A stretch of 64,000 nt of DNA from Bin87 sp965208015 (GTDB lineage Bacteria > Chloroflexota > Dehalococcoidia > Lucifugimonadales > UBA3495), in NCBI GenBank assembly GCA_965208015.1, contig OZ242308.1, forward strand, positions 1,443,069 to 1,507,068, in the 5' to 3' direction. The notes beneath the pieces were generated by a model that had not been told where the DNA came from, searched no databases, and was given only the letters and a program-made list of their open reading frames with translations. Made by a program: the position numbers and the translations under genes. This document shows, in pieces, positions 43,223 through 53,100 of the stretch. Numbering within the stretch: position 1 is the stretch's first letter; each line of letters starts with the position of its first letter.

Positions 43223-43653
43223 TGCCACCTCTCCGTTTATCCAGCCCGGAACACCAAGCCAGGCGCCGATACGGTGCATATTAGGATTGGCCACGTCGAA
43301 TGTCAACAAAAAGCCGAAACCGGCAACTGTTCAGAGTTGATGAGGCGAATTTGCCGGGTCCACGGTCCACTGAAAAACACTGGCGCCCAAGCTCGAATCC
43401 ACCGAAGGGGAACGTCGACGGTAGTCGGACGAGGGATGAAGGGTCAGGGAACGGGCTGGCGAGGACCTGATGCCGATGAAATGGACGATGCGGGATGTGG
43501 ACGCCACGCCAGTGGGATGTTGACGGCCCGTGGCAGCGGCGTTGGGAGCGATCATCAGCGCAGATCGCTGGCGGAGGCGCCCAGGCTGGGCGCTGATCGG
43601 CCAGGCGTGTGGCGGCGTGGTGGACAGGTCAAACGCCGAGGACGGCGTCCGTA
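43223..43653. other. Gene-free region upstream of operon copy 2
   Basis: No gene supported. Short frames on both strands lack ribosome sites and family likeness. It should contain the promoter of the second DUF1800 operon and probably decayed mobile-element DNA. Confidence 0.5.
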
Positions 43654-43800
43654 AGGGAGGGGCAGGGTGAGACGGAGTGCTTTGCGGGTGACGTGTCCGG
43701 GCAGGGAGAAGAAGCGTCGTCGGAGGGTCTTGGTGGTCATTACCTGCTCACCCAGACCGATGTACGCTGTCCAGCGGGCCAGGTATGTGCCATGGCCTGC
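43654..43800 (-). pseudogene. IS1380-like transposase C-terminal remnant
   Basis: Minus strand reads 'ARWTAYIGLGEQVMTTKTLRRRFFSLPGHVTRKALRLTLPLP', resembling the C-terminal helix region of IS1380-type transposases ('TTKTLRRRFFSLPGRITRSARRLTLHLP'). No upstream catalytic core is visible. Confidence 0.55.
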
Positions 43801-43981
43801 ACGGTCGCCAGGCGCCGTTGGCGGCGAAGCGGCAAGGCTGCGAGCTCGACGTTCCCCGGGCATCTTGGAGAATCCCGGTGTGGGCAGGTTCACGTAACGG
43901 CCGTTGCGCGCACTCGTAAAAAGAAAAGCCGGACGCCGAGCGGAGGTCCGACCTTTTTCGTGGCACCGACGCGCCGATTCC

Positions 43982-44176
43982 TCACCTCTCCTTGATCAAC
44001 GGCTCCAGCTTGTCTAGGAAGAGTTTCACGTCGTCTAGGCCCTCGTCGACTTCGTCGCCTTCCAGCCAGTCCTCGTGGAAGTTGATGTGGACTGATTGGC
44101 CAAGCGGAAGAGCCGCCGGAGTTCCCGGTCGCCGGTTTCCCGCCGGAGTATTCGCATGGTGAAAACCGAGTTCCAT
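43982..44176 (-). CDS. Possible 3' fragment of an unrecognised gene
   Basis: 64 residues; the last 38, ending 'WLEGDEVDEGLDDVKLFLDKLEPLIKER', look like a real acidic helical C-terminus, while the first 25 are low-quality. Upstream the frame meets a 30-bp inverted repeat, so it may be a gene tail cut off by rearrangement. Family not recognised. Confidence 0.3.
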   Translation of the reverse strand: MELGFHHANTPAGNRRPGTPAALPLGQSVHINFHEDWLEGDEVDEGLDDVKLFLDKLEPLIKER

Positions 44177-44191
44177 ACCCGAGGTCGTATA

Positions 44192-44221
44192 AGCTGGGCT
44201 TTGCGCATTTCAAGCGGCGCA
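44192..44221 (-). repeat. 30-bp inverted repeat, right copy
   Basis: Exact reverse complement of 39022-39051. Confidence 0.8.
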
Positions 44222-44266
44222 AGCGAGGGAGTCTGCAAGTCGGTGGCACAGGTCGACGGGGAGTTC

Positions 44267-45614
44267 CTACATGTCGGTGTTGTCGGCGGACCGGGGAAAA
44301 CCTTCGGACGCCAGCCATAGGTGGCGTCGCACCAGGGCGATGGCATCCACGAAAGTCGGCGACGGTTTGTCATACCAGGCGGCGGTGCGCTGGGTGATGG
44401 GATGATGTTCCTGCAAGGCGTGGGCGGCCAGGGCAGTCCAGGAGAAAAGGCCCAGCAGGATGGGCGTGGTGCGAGCGATGGCCAGGTCGGACCATTGGCG
44501 CTGGGTTCCATACCCAGGTGGGTGCAGACTTCCCAGGTGAGTGCGGACTTCCTGGAAGAGCCTGCCCCGTACTTGATACGGGGTGACCTCCAATTGCCAA
44601 CGCAGGACAAACCACTGGAGGATCTGGGTCGGGTCCGCCGTTGGATCGGTGCAGAGCAGGGCTTGGGGATCGAAGGTGCCCTGGGGATCGCGGATCAGCA
44701 CCCAGCGAATGGTCACGGATGGCTTGCCCGAGCGATACCGGACGGCGGTCTGGGAGGTGAGTTCCACGATGCGAGTGGCGCCGTCGTACCAGGACACCGC
44801 GGCGACGGTCCAGGCCGCTTGATCCTGTTCAAGGATGGCTTTCAGGGATGGTCGCCGCTGGCCTTTCAGCGACGGTCAACCGTTTTGGCCCGGCTGGCGG
44901 GGGGGCGCTGGCGCATGCAGAGCGGCGTCCACGCGCAATCTGGCGATGCGGGTGACCGGTTCACGGAGAGACTGGCAGCAGTGGAGCAGGTCGAGCACGG
45001 TGCAGCCGTTGTCCCCCCACCAGCGCCAGAGGGCGGTGCGGGAGCCAGCGGCGCAACAGCATGATCATCTGGCGGGCCCAGTCGGTGATCTTCTTGTGCC
45101 GGCGTCCCTGCTGCAGGTAGTAGCGCGACGGAGGCGCCAGCACGGTGAGCGCCGGCAATGCCCAGTACCGATCGGCCCAGGGCGCCGGTCCCAACCACAT
45201 CAGGGAGATCCTGCGCAGACCGCTGGCCTTGACCAGCTCGCGGCGACTGGAGCGCACCGCGTCCCGGTAGATGCCGCGAGCCCTGATCTTGGCGCTCCGA
45301 CGCCGTTCCAGGGTTTCGTCGATGCCGAAGATCAACGGACCGTCGCCGCGATCCAAGTACTGAAGCAGGAGCATCAGCAGGATGCGCGCCGCCTCCCGGG
45401 GCGACCACACCGCCCGATTGAGCACCTCGTGGTAGCGGGCAAAATTGCCAGCATCGCTGCGCCCCATGACGCGCAGCGTGGCGGCCACGGTACGCTGGCC
45501 CGTGGTCAAGATCGCACCCACCATCAGGAGTTGCGCCTTCCGCCAGGTTGGGTTGGTGAACAGCGTTGCGAAGGGGACGAGTACGGCTACAATGACATCG
45601 GGCAGGGTGAGCAT
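44267..45614 (-). pseudogene. DDE transposase (IS701/DDE_5-like), frameshifted
   Basis: First part (45614-44961): 'FTNPTWRKAQLLMVGAILTTGQRTVAATLRVMGRSDAGNFARYHEVLNRAVWS', 'IFGIDETLERRRSAKIRARGIYRDAVRSS' with the first Asp. At about 45015 a G-run is one base too long; in the next frame the sequence continues 'VGDNGCTVLDLLHCCQSL', supplying the second Asp. After a stop at about 44878 it resumes as 'SLKAILEQDQAAWTVAAVSWYDGATRIVELTSQ' to the end 'PRSADNTDM'. A palindromic repeat (44561-44583) is inserted in the C-terminal part. So frameshift, nonsense and insertion; inactive. Confidence 0.8.
44561..44583. repeat. 'CCCCGTACTTGATACGGGG' palindrome inside a transposase pseudogene
   Basis: Same sequence as 39507-39530. 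On the minus strand it adds residues between 'WQLEV' and 'FQEVRTHLG' without a frameshift. Confidence 0.85.
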
Positions 45615-45715
45615 GGCTGGGCCTTCCGTGAGAAGTCGGATCAGCCTAGATTACCCTGCCTTTATACTTTTCTAAAAATGCGCAAAGTCCAGCTGCGGGA
45701 TGGAGTACACCACAC

Positions 45716-45735
45716 GTGTACCGATTCGTGTACCA
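45716..45735. repeat. Tandem-heptamer repeat shared with 30044-30063
   Basis: Two GTGTACC units 13 nt apart, 19 of 20 bases equal to the copy at 30044-30063, same orientation. Lies about 70 bp beyond the 3' end of the serine recombinase gene. Confidence 0.6.
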
Positions 45736-45780
45736 CCATTTCGCGGACGGGGGCGGATTGTGCCGGACTTTGCGGGACAC

Positions 45781-45825
45781 AAAAATGGCGTTTCCTACTC
45801 ATATCAAGTAGGAAACGCCATTTTT
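45781..45825. terminator. Bidirectional terminator, perfect 19-bp stem
   Basis: Left arm AAAAATGGCGTTTCCTACT, 7-nt loop, exact reverse complement ending TTTTT. A-tract before and T-tract after allow termination on both strands. It covers the last codons of the serine recombinase fragment on the minus strand. Confidence 0.85.
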
Positions 45826-46483
45826 GGAGGGTTGGGTGAGAATGAAAGTGGTGGGCCGGACTGGACAAAATCAAGAACCGAGGCCGATTCCGACGTAACC
45901 CCGTCCTGCGGCATGGGGATAGTATACGTCAGAACCGCCTCGTCCTCCACGATCTCGATGCCCTGCACGAAGTTGCGGATCAGGGCCTTCCGCTCCGGGA
46001 ACGTCCCCTCCTGGAAGAGTGCGCGGAAGTCCTCCACGTACCCCTTGATCTCCTTCGAGGTGGGCAACTCCGCCCTCCGCTGCTCCAACTGGAACTCGGC
46101 CTCCTCCCGCGCCGCCACCAACTGGTCCTGGCGGCTCTTCAGGGACAGGATGCGGGGCGACAGGACCTCGATGGGCAACTGCTGGGTCTCCAACGCCTGG
46201 TAGAGGTTCTCCAACCGGGTCTCCACGTCGGACAGCTCGCTGTTGATGGCGGTCAGCCTGCCGTTGACCTCGCCGGCCAAAGCATCAATCTCCTCGGCCA
46301 CCAACGTCACCAGTTCGGTGATGGTCTCCTCGGTGAGAATCCGCTCCCTGACCTTCTCGATCACCAGGTCCTCCAGCCTGGCGGAGTTCAGATAGCGGCC
46401 TGTGCAACTTCCCTTCCCTTCTCGCAGCAGGCTGGCGCAGACGTAGTAGGCGAACTGGCCGCTTTTGGCGCCTTGGGCGGAGT
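45804..46483 (-). pseudogene. Large serine recombinase, 3' half (split by IS21 element)
   Basis: In frame from the insertion point: rest of the zinc ribbon 'AQGAKSGQFAYYVCASLLREGKGSCTGRYLN', then the coiled-coil region 'VNGRLTAINSELSDVETRLENLYQALE', 'EEAEFQLEQRRAELPTSKEIKGYVEDFRALFQEGTFPERKALIRNFVQGIEIVEDEAVLTYTIPMP'. This is the usual C-terminal part of large serine recombinases. It belongs to the same gene as 49083-49627 and ends inside the terminator hairpin. Confidence 0.9.
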
Positions 46484-46579
46484 TGTCAATTTACAGGGTC
46501 TTTAGGCCAGTGATTTACACGGACATTAGGCCACCCTGGGGCGTGGTCAATGAATGAATATCAGGTTATGGACGGCGGG

Positions 46580-47365
46580 TCAATCACCTCCTTTGCCCAG
46601 GATCTTGGCCACCTTGCCCAGCAGGGTGCGGTGGGGCGACAGGCGCTCCCGGTAGCTCTGGCCCTCGATGACGATCTGGTAGCTGGTGTTGGCCAGGCGG
46701 TCCAGGGCGCTGTTGCCGAGGATGGGGTCGTTGAAGAGGCTGAGCCATTCCTCCACGGCCCGGTTGCTGGTGACGACGAAGCTGGAGGCCCGGTGCTTGT
46801 CGATGATCAGCTGGTAGAGGTCGGCGGACTGCTGGGCGGAGAAGCGGTGCAGGCCCAGGTCGTCCAGTATGAGCAGGTCCGGGGTGAGGAAGGAGCGGAA
46901 GGTCTTGTCGGTGGAGTTATCGGCCCGGGCCTGGTTCATGGCCTTGAAGAAGTCGTCGGCGTGGACGAAGCGGACGGAGTGTCCGGCGCGGACGGCGGCG
47001 TGGCCCAGGGCCTGGGCCAGGAAGCTCTTGCCGACGCCGGCGGGACCCACCAGGAGGACGTGTTCGCGCTTGTCCAGGAATTCCAGGGAGAAGGCGGCGT
47101 CCAGCAATCGTCGGTCCAGGGTGATGTCGGCAGTCCAGTCGAAGTCCTCCAGGCGGCAGATTTCCTGGAAGCCGGCCCGGTGCAGGCGGGTCTCTGTGCG
47201 GCGGTGGTCGCGGCGGTTCACCTCATCGGAGAGGATGATCTCCAGGAAGGAGGCGTAGTCCAGTTGCTCCCTTCTGGCCAGGGCGATGCGTTCGGGCAGG
47301 GTGGCGGCCATGGCCCCCAGCTTGAGGGACTTGAGCAGGGGCGTGAGGTCAGTGGTCTTGGACAT
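46580..47365 (-). CDS. istB: IS21-family helper ATPase IstB
   Basis: 261 residues, usual length. Walker A 'GPAGVGKSFLAQALG', Walker B 'LLILDDLGLHRF', sensor-like 'SSFVVTSNRAVEEW', N-terminal 'LTPLLKSLKLGAMAATLPERIALARREQLDYASFLEIILSDEV'. The AAA+ ATPase forms an oligomer on target DNA and activates the IstA transposase. The ATG follows GGAGGTGATCACCC and lies 6 bp after the istA stop codon, the usual coupled layout. No damage visible. Confidence 0.95.
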   Translation of the reverse strand: MSKTTDLTPLLKSLKLGAMAATLPERIALARREQLDYASFLEIILSDEVNRRDHRRTETRLHRAGFQEICRLEDFDWTADITLDRRLLDAAFSLEFLDKREHVLLVGPAGVGKSFLAQALGHAAVRAGHSVRFVHADDFFKAMNQARADNSTDKTFRSFLTPDLLILDDLGLHRFSAQQSADLYQLIIDKHRASSFVVTSNRAVEEWLSLFNDPILGNSALDRLANTSYQIVIEGQSYRERLSPHRTLLGKVAKILGKGGD

Positions 47366-47371
47366 GGGTGA

Positions 47372-48946
47372 TCACCTCCGGTGGGTGGATTGGAGCATGA
47401 GCGGAATGGGCGAATACGGAGCCGGCCCGGGCGAAGCGTCCGGCGGGTGGGGCAGGGGCAGTTGGGGCGAGGTCTCCTCGTCCAGGGCCTGCACCAGGAT
47501 GCGCTCCAGGCGGCGGACGTCGATGAGGTCCACGTCCAAGGCCCTCCGGCAGGCGGCGTCCAGGCGCGGGCCGGTGTAGCGCTCGGCCAGGCGCAGCAGC
47601 TTGTGCCCCTGGCGGAGCTTGGCCCAGGGCAGGGGGTCGGCCAGGAGGCGCTGGGCGAATTCACCCACCGCCGGCCCCAGCCGGGCCGCCTCCCGCTTGA
47701 GCTGGTCCGGCGCCCGGGTGGTGTAGGGGCCGATGCGGGCGGGATAGTCCTTTGGATCGGTGGCCCGTCCGCCCTTGGGCTGGCGCAGGTGGACCTTGAT
47801 CAGGCGGCCCTTGTAATAGACGTGCACCAGCTTGCTGTCGGCCCGGACCTCGACCTTCTGCCCCGGCGGGCAGAGGTCCGAGGGCACCGAGTAGAGGGCC
47901 TGCTGGCACTGGACGTGGTGGTCGGGATGCACCTTGAGGGTGCGCCAGTGGGCGATCTCGTAGGGTTCGCCGTCCCAGGGGAGCAGGGTGTGGCGCTCCT
48001 CCTCCTGGAAGACCACCAGCGGCTGGCGGCGGGTGGTGCCGTGGACGCGGGTGCCCGCCACCTCCCGGCACCACCTGGGGGCCTCGGCCCTGACGTGGGC
48101 CAGGCTGTCGAAGCTGGCGCCCTTGAAGAAGCGCTCCCTGGCGTAGGGCACGTTCCGCTCCACCTTGGGCTTGTCCTTGGGGTGGCGCACCCGGGCCGGG
48201 TCGGCGAAGAAGCCCCGGCGCTGGGCGTACTCCAGGAAGCTCCTAGTCAGCACAGGATTCAGCGAGTCCGGTCCCACCACTGCGGCGGGGAAGTTGTCGA
48301 TGACCAGGTAGCGGGGCACGCCGCCGAAGAAGGCCCAGGCCGCCTCCAGTCCGGCGATGACTTCGGGCAGCGTCTGCTGGTGCATGGGCCAGAGGAAGCA
48401 GTGGCGGGAATGGCACAGCACGATGATCATGGCCCAGACCAGCTTGCGCTTTCCCGTAGCCGGGTCCGGCACCAGGCCCAGGCGCCCGAAGTCCACCTCG
48501 GCCACCTCCCCCGGCGGGGTGTCCTCCATGCGCACCGTGGTACTGCCCAGCCTGGTCCAGTTGCGCCTGATGATGAATCGCCGCAGGGACTGGTAGGACA
48601 CCCGGCAGCCGCGAGCCGCCAGCAACTCGTGAATGCGGGTCAGCTGCAACCGGTCGCCGGTGAGCCACTGGTAGACCTGGTCTCCCCACGGCTCCAGCAG
48701 ATCGTCCGTGGGCGTAACCACCCGGCGCGGGCCCACTTGCCCAATGGCCGCCAGACGGCTCAACTGCTCCTCGCTGGGAACCGGCCCGTCCCGGGCGACG
48801 CCCTCCGTCTCCGCCCTCGCCAGGTACTTGGCCACCGTGTCCCGCGACAGCCCGGTGCTCTCCGCGATCTGCCGGCGGCTCTGTCCCGCCTGCCAGCGGC
48901 GGATCAATTCTCCTATTTCCATTCGGGGAACCTCCCGGTACGCCAT
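47372..48946 (-). CDS. istA: IS21-family transposase IstA
   Basis: 524 residues. N-terminal helix-turn-helix 'RRWQAGQSRRQIAESTGLSRDTVAKYLARAE', second DNA-binding part, then the catalytic RNase H-like core with Asp in 'EVDFGRLG', Asp in 'RYLVIDNFPAAVV' and Glu in 'KPKVERNVPYARERFF', that is DDE complete. Mu-type C-terminal domain ends the protein. Start ATG with AGGTGCAG upstream. Inserts the element with short target duplication; here found inside a serine recombinase gene. Confidence 0.95.
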   Translation of the reverse strand: MAYREVPRMEIGELIRRWQAGQSRRQIAESTGLSRDTVAKYLARAETEGVARDGPVPSEEQLSRLAAIGQVGPRRVVTPTDDLLEPWGDQVYQWLTGDRLQLTRIHELLAARGCRVSYQSLRRFIIRRNWTRLGSTTVRMEDTPPGEVAEVDFGRLGLVPDPATGKRKLVWAMIIVLCHSRHCFLWPMHQQTLPEVIAGLEAAWAFFGGVPRYLVIDNFPAAVVGPDSLNPVLTRSFLEYAQRRGFFADPARVRHPKDKPKVERNVPYARERFFKGASFDSLAHVRAEAPRWCREVAGTRVHGTTRRQPLVVFQEEERHTLLPWDGEPYEIAHWRTLKVHPDHHVQCQQALYSVPSDLCPPGQKVEVRADSKLVHVYYKGRLIKVHLRQPKGGRATDPKDYPARIGPYTTRAPDQLKREAARLGPAVGEFAQRLLADPLPWAKLRQGHKLLRLAERYTGPRLDAACRRALDVDLIDVRRLERILVQALDEETSPQLPLPHPPDASPGPAPYSPIPLMLQSTHRR

Positions 48947-49082
48947 CGCTGCACCTCCATTCGAAGTGCAGAAATGGTCGTTGGTGTGGCTCCCAGGGTG
49001 GCCTAAAGACCCTGTAAATCTGCCGGCCTAAAGACTCTGTAAATTTCTCCGTTTACTGGCCTAATGTTCCTGGTCATTGACA

Positions 49083-49627
49083 GAGTAGGACTTGCCGCAC
49101 ACCCCGCAGCGCAGGAGACCGCTCAAAAGGTACTGGCTCCCGACACGGCCGGGCCGCTGCACCGTGGGCGCCCGCTCGTGCAACCCCTGCTGCACCGCGT
49201 CAAACATCTTCCTGGAAACCAAGGCGGGCCAGGCGTTCTCCACCCTCACCGGCTCTCCCGCCTTCTCGTCCTTGCTCTTGACGCCCCAAACCGCCGTCCC
49301 GGTGTAGGCTTCGTTGGTCAGCAGGTAGTGGATGACGTTCTTCTGCCAGCGCTTGCCCTTGTTGGTGATGCCCCGCTCGTTCAGCTCCTTGCAGATTTCC
49401 GCCAGCCCGTTGCCCCTACGGGAACTCTCGAATATCTCCCTAACGATGGGCGCGGTCACGGGATCGACCTCCAGCGTGGGGCGGTCCTTCACCCCGTCGC
49501 TGACCTTGACCCGGGTGTAGCCGAAGGGGGCCTTGGAACCCAGGAAGAATCCACGGGACGCGGCCTCCCGCATTCCCCGCGTCACTTCTTGCCCTAGGAT
49601 ATCCGTTATCCAATCAACACCAAATAC
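49083..49627 (-). pseudogene. Large serine recombinase, middle part (catalytic domain lost, cut by IS21)
   Basis: Recombinase domain 'TRGMREAASRGFFLGSKAPFGYTRVKVSDGVKDRPTLEVDPVTAPIVREIFE', 'LAEICKELNERGITNKGKRWQKNVIHYLLTNEAYTGTAVWG', then the zinc ribbon 'YLLSGLLRCGVCGKSY' up to the insertion. Going upstream, the frame has a TAA at about 49628 and nothing like the N-terminal resolvase domain with catalytic Ser follows. So the gene lost its first 130 or so residues in an event separate from the IS21 insertion. Confidence 0.88.
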
Positions 49628-50108
49628 TTAGGTACTCTTGGATGACGAAGCTAATTTAGCCCCTATGCACCGAATAAGTGAAAGCGGGGCAAATTAACAG
49701 AATGGGAAAGAGTCCCTGGCTTCGGAAATAACGACTTTTGACAACGACCACCACCCTGAAACGAGTCGCACCCCACGGATGTCACCACCTGACCACTCCC
49801 ACCGCGACTGGGTTGTCTTCGGTAACCACCTGGCAATTGCGACCCTCGTGGTGGGACGCTCTTAACGGTCCCGACAGCCGAGGCCAATCCCACCATTTCG
49901 GATAGTACGGCTTGGCCACGTTCATGGGCACCCACAATTTTAACTGCGTCGTAGGGGCACAGCAGACTCCCTGGATGCGGCGTACCAGGATAGCGGCAAT
50001 CCCATCTCGGTGGCGGACATAGATTGCTGCGGGAACGAGGTCGGTGCTTCGCTGCATCCCCTTGTCAATTGCCAAATGGGTACGCGGAGCGTGCCGATGC
50101 GCTGCCGC
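49628..50108. other. Gap with no supported gene
   Basis: Between the truncated recombinase and the giant gene. Minus-strand frames of 90-97 residues overlap here (for example one with 'WVPMNVAKPYYPKWWDWPRL'), but no ribosome site, family likeness or partner supports them. It replaces the missing 5' end of the recombinase gene, so a deletion or rearrangement joint should lie near 49628. Confidence 0.5.
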
Positions 50109-53100
50109 CTAGTCGTCATCCACTATGGTCATGATTCCCTCTCCGTCGCCCATGGTGGCTCCGTCCAGCGAATACTCATCCAGAATCACGGTGAAGTACT
50201 CATCCGGCTCATCTTTAGTGTCTTGTTCCAAGCATATCTCAAATGTTTTGCTGGTCTCTCCCGGAGCGAATACCGCAAGGTCGGTCGCGGACTTGTAATC
50301 AAGGCTGGTAGCCCGTTGGTCCGCACTGGCCAGGGGCAGGGTCAACCACCGTACCGTAACCTCTCTGCCCGATGCTGTGGAGAGGGTCACCTGAAATTCC
50401 AGCAGCCCGCCCTCCGTTTCCGACCCATCCCCAACGGACACGGTTGGCGAAGCGTCGTCGTCCGCTACGTTGACCGTGGCTGCACCGTGGGAATCGGACA
50501 GAGTGTAACCGTCGCCGGCTTTCAGCGTAGCCGTTATCGACCCTTCCAAATCGTCCAGCGTGTCGTCGGTTGTGGCAATGGTGAGGGTCACGCTGCTGCC
50601 GGGGGAGACAACGACCGTCTTTGGCCCAGTGAATGCGTCATAGTCACCGATGGATTCAATGGTTACGTTTACCGAAAGGTCACCTGATGGCGCATCCGGA
50701 TGCGCCTCACTGGCGCTGATGGTGAATACGGCGTCTTCGCCCTCCGTTATATCTTGGCCAGCAGTAATGCTCACCTCCGGCTTTGGCGGGTCGTCATTGT
50801 CCAACACGGCAACCGTGGCCGCACCTTGGGTCGAGGACACCGTGTAGTCGCTGCCAGAGTTCACCGTGGCCGTGACCGACCCGTCGGTTTCGTCAGCGTC
50901 GTCGTCGGTGGTGCCCACGGTGAGGGTGGCGCTGCCCGTGGTGGGGACGGTCACCGTCCGCTGGCCGGTAGTCGCTCCGTAGTCGCCGCTGGCGGACACC
51001 GTGACGCTCACGTCCAGGTTGGACGCCGGGGCCGGGCTGGCGGTGACCGTGAAGGTGGCGTCGACGCCCTCGGTAATCCCGTTGCCAGCGGTGACGCTCA
51101 CCTCCGGCACGTCATTGTCGGCCACGTTGACCGTGGCCGCCCCTTGGTTCGAGGACACCGTGTAGTCGCTGTCCACGTTCACCGTAGCCGTGACCGACCC
51201 GTCGGTTTCGTCAACGTCGTCGTCGGTGGTGCCCACGGTGAAGGTGGCGCTGCCCGTGGTGGGGACGGTCACCGTCCGCTGGCCGGTGGTCGCTCCGTAG
51301 TCGCCGCTGGCGGACACCGTGACGCTCACGTCCAGGTTGGACGCCGGGGCCGGGCTGGCGGTGACCGTGAAGGTGGCGTCGACGCCCTCGGTCACGCCGC
51401 TGCCGCCGGTGACGCTGACCACTGGCTTGGCGGGGCCGTCGTTGTCAAATACGCTGACCGTGGCCGCGCCCTGGGTCACCGACACCGTGTAGTCGTTGCC
51501 CACGTTTACCGTGGCCGTGACCGACCCGTCGGTTTCGTCAGCGTCGTCGTCGGTGGTGCCGACGGTGAAGCTTACGCTGCCCGTGGTGGGAACCGTCACC
51601 GTGCGCTTGCCGGTGGTCGCTCCGTAGTCGCCGCTGGCGGACACCGTGACGCTCACCGCCAGGTTGGCGGCCGGCGCCGGGCTGGCCGTCACCGTGAAGG
51701 TGGCGTCACCGCCCTCGGTAATCCCGCTGCTGCCGGTGACGCTCACCACCGGCGTAGGCGAGCCGTCGTTATCGGCCACGCCGACCGTGGCCGCGCCCTG
51801 GGACGAGGACACCTTGTAGTCGCTGCCAGAGTTCACCGTGGCCGTCACCGACCCGTCGGCCTCATCCGCGTCGTCGTCCGTGGTTTCCACCTCCAGCATG
51901 ACGCTGCCCGTGGTGGGAACGGTGACCGTCCTTGAACCGGCGGTGGCCCCGTAGTCGCCACTGGCCCCGACCATTACGCTCACCGGCAGGTTGCCCGTTG
52001 GCTTGGGGTTGGCACTGATAGTGAACTGGGCCATGCCGCCTTCGACGATGTCGCCGTCGGCCGAGATGCTGACTACCGGCTTGGGGGGATCGTTATCTAT
52101 CACGCTGACCGTAGCTGACCCCATGGAACCGGACACCTCGTAAGGATCAGGGTAAGGATTGTACTCATCGTGTGGATAGATCTTCACCATCAGCACCTCG
52201 TCGGTCTCGTGCTCATCATCGTCTTCTACGTACACGGTGTTTGTCATAACGGTAGCGCCCCAGATGAATTGCTCGGCCGCTACTCCTATACGTTCTTCCT
52301 GGCCGTCATGCCTCCTGTAGATACCCATGTATACCAAGATTTCGGTATCCTCGGTCATGGGACTGGCATTCAGGGTGTAGGTAAAGCTTCCTCCTTCGTT
52401 GACCTGATCAGGGCTTGCAACTATGCTCACCACCGGCACAACTTTAATCGGCTCCCTCTCGTCGTTATCCATGATCTCCATGGTGTGTTTCGACTTGTCA
52501 GAGGCAATCGACACACCGGGCGCTCCCGGGTTTGGATTCATGATGGAGAACACCAGGGTCTCCGTGGACTCGGCAACCTTGTCGTCTATGGTGTCTATGG
52601 TAATGGAATAGCGCTCCATCCCGGCCGGGATGGTCAGGGAGTGCATCGCCACGTAGTCTTCGCCGGCAACGACGGTGCCGCCCACTACGCAATCCACAGT
52701 CACGTCATCCTGGTGAGCTTTGCTCAGGAAAAATGAGACAGTCCCCTGATTTCCCTCCTCAACCTGCTCGGACAAGGGGTAGCCCTCGTGACTGCGGATA
52801 CTGATTTGGGTATGGTCATCGTCCGTTATCGTCACCGTCGTGGGCTCTCCAACGGCAACCACCCCGGGTTGCGCAACCAGGGAAATGGAGAAGGTTTCTA
52901 CCGGTTCCACCACGTCGTTGTCCACCACGTTAATCGGGAGCCTCCTGGTGGTTGTTCCGGCTGGGAAGTAAATGGACTCCGATAGCGTTACGTCCTTGCC
53001 AGGGCCTACTTCCACGATATCGGAGTCGAACTCGTACTCAAGGAACAGGTCCGACGCGAGGGCGTTGTCCAAGATGACGTTGATATCGACTACATCATCG

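Larger units (their letters stand above)
46484..49082 (-). mobile_element. IS21-family insertion sequence, complete, 2,599 bp
   Basis: Ends are TGTCAATTTACAGGG at 46484 and the reverse complement of TGTCAATGACCAGG at 49082, sharing TGTCAAT and an AGGCC block at bases 21-25. Each end carries inner copies of TTTACAGRGTCTTTAGGCC, the multiple terminal repeats typical of IS21. Flanks show a 4-bp target duplication GAGT (46480-46483, 49083-49086). It contains istA and istB in order. Both open frames look intact, so it may be active. Confidence 0.92.

Noticed and set aside
30044..45735. CRISPR array or phage built around the 20-bp repeats
   Set aside because: Only two copies, 15.7 kb apart, no cas genes and no phage structural genes in the window.
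47381..49006. Plus-strand open frame of 541 codons
   Set aside because: Exact antisense of istA; composition of low-complexity Gly/Ala/Val/His with no family likeness.
49782..50075. 97-codon minus-strand frame next to the giant gene
   Set aside because: No family likeness, no clear ribosome site, overlapped by another frame of similar length; kept only as an unassigned gap.
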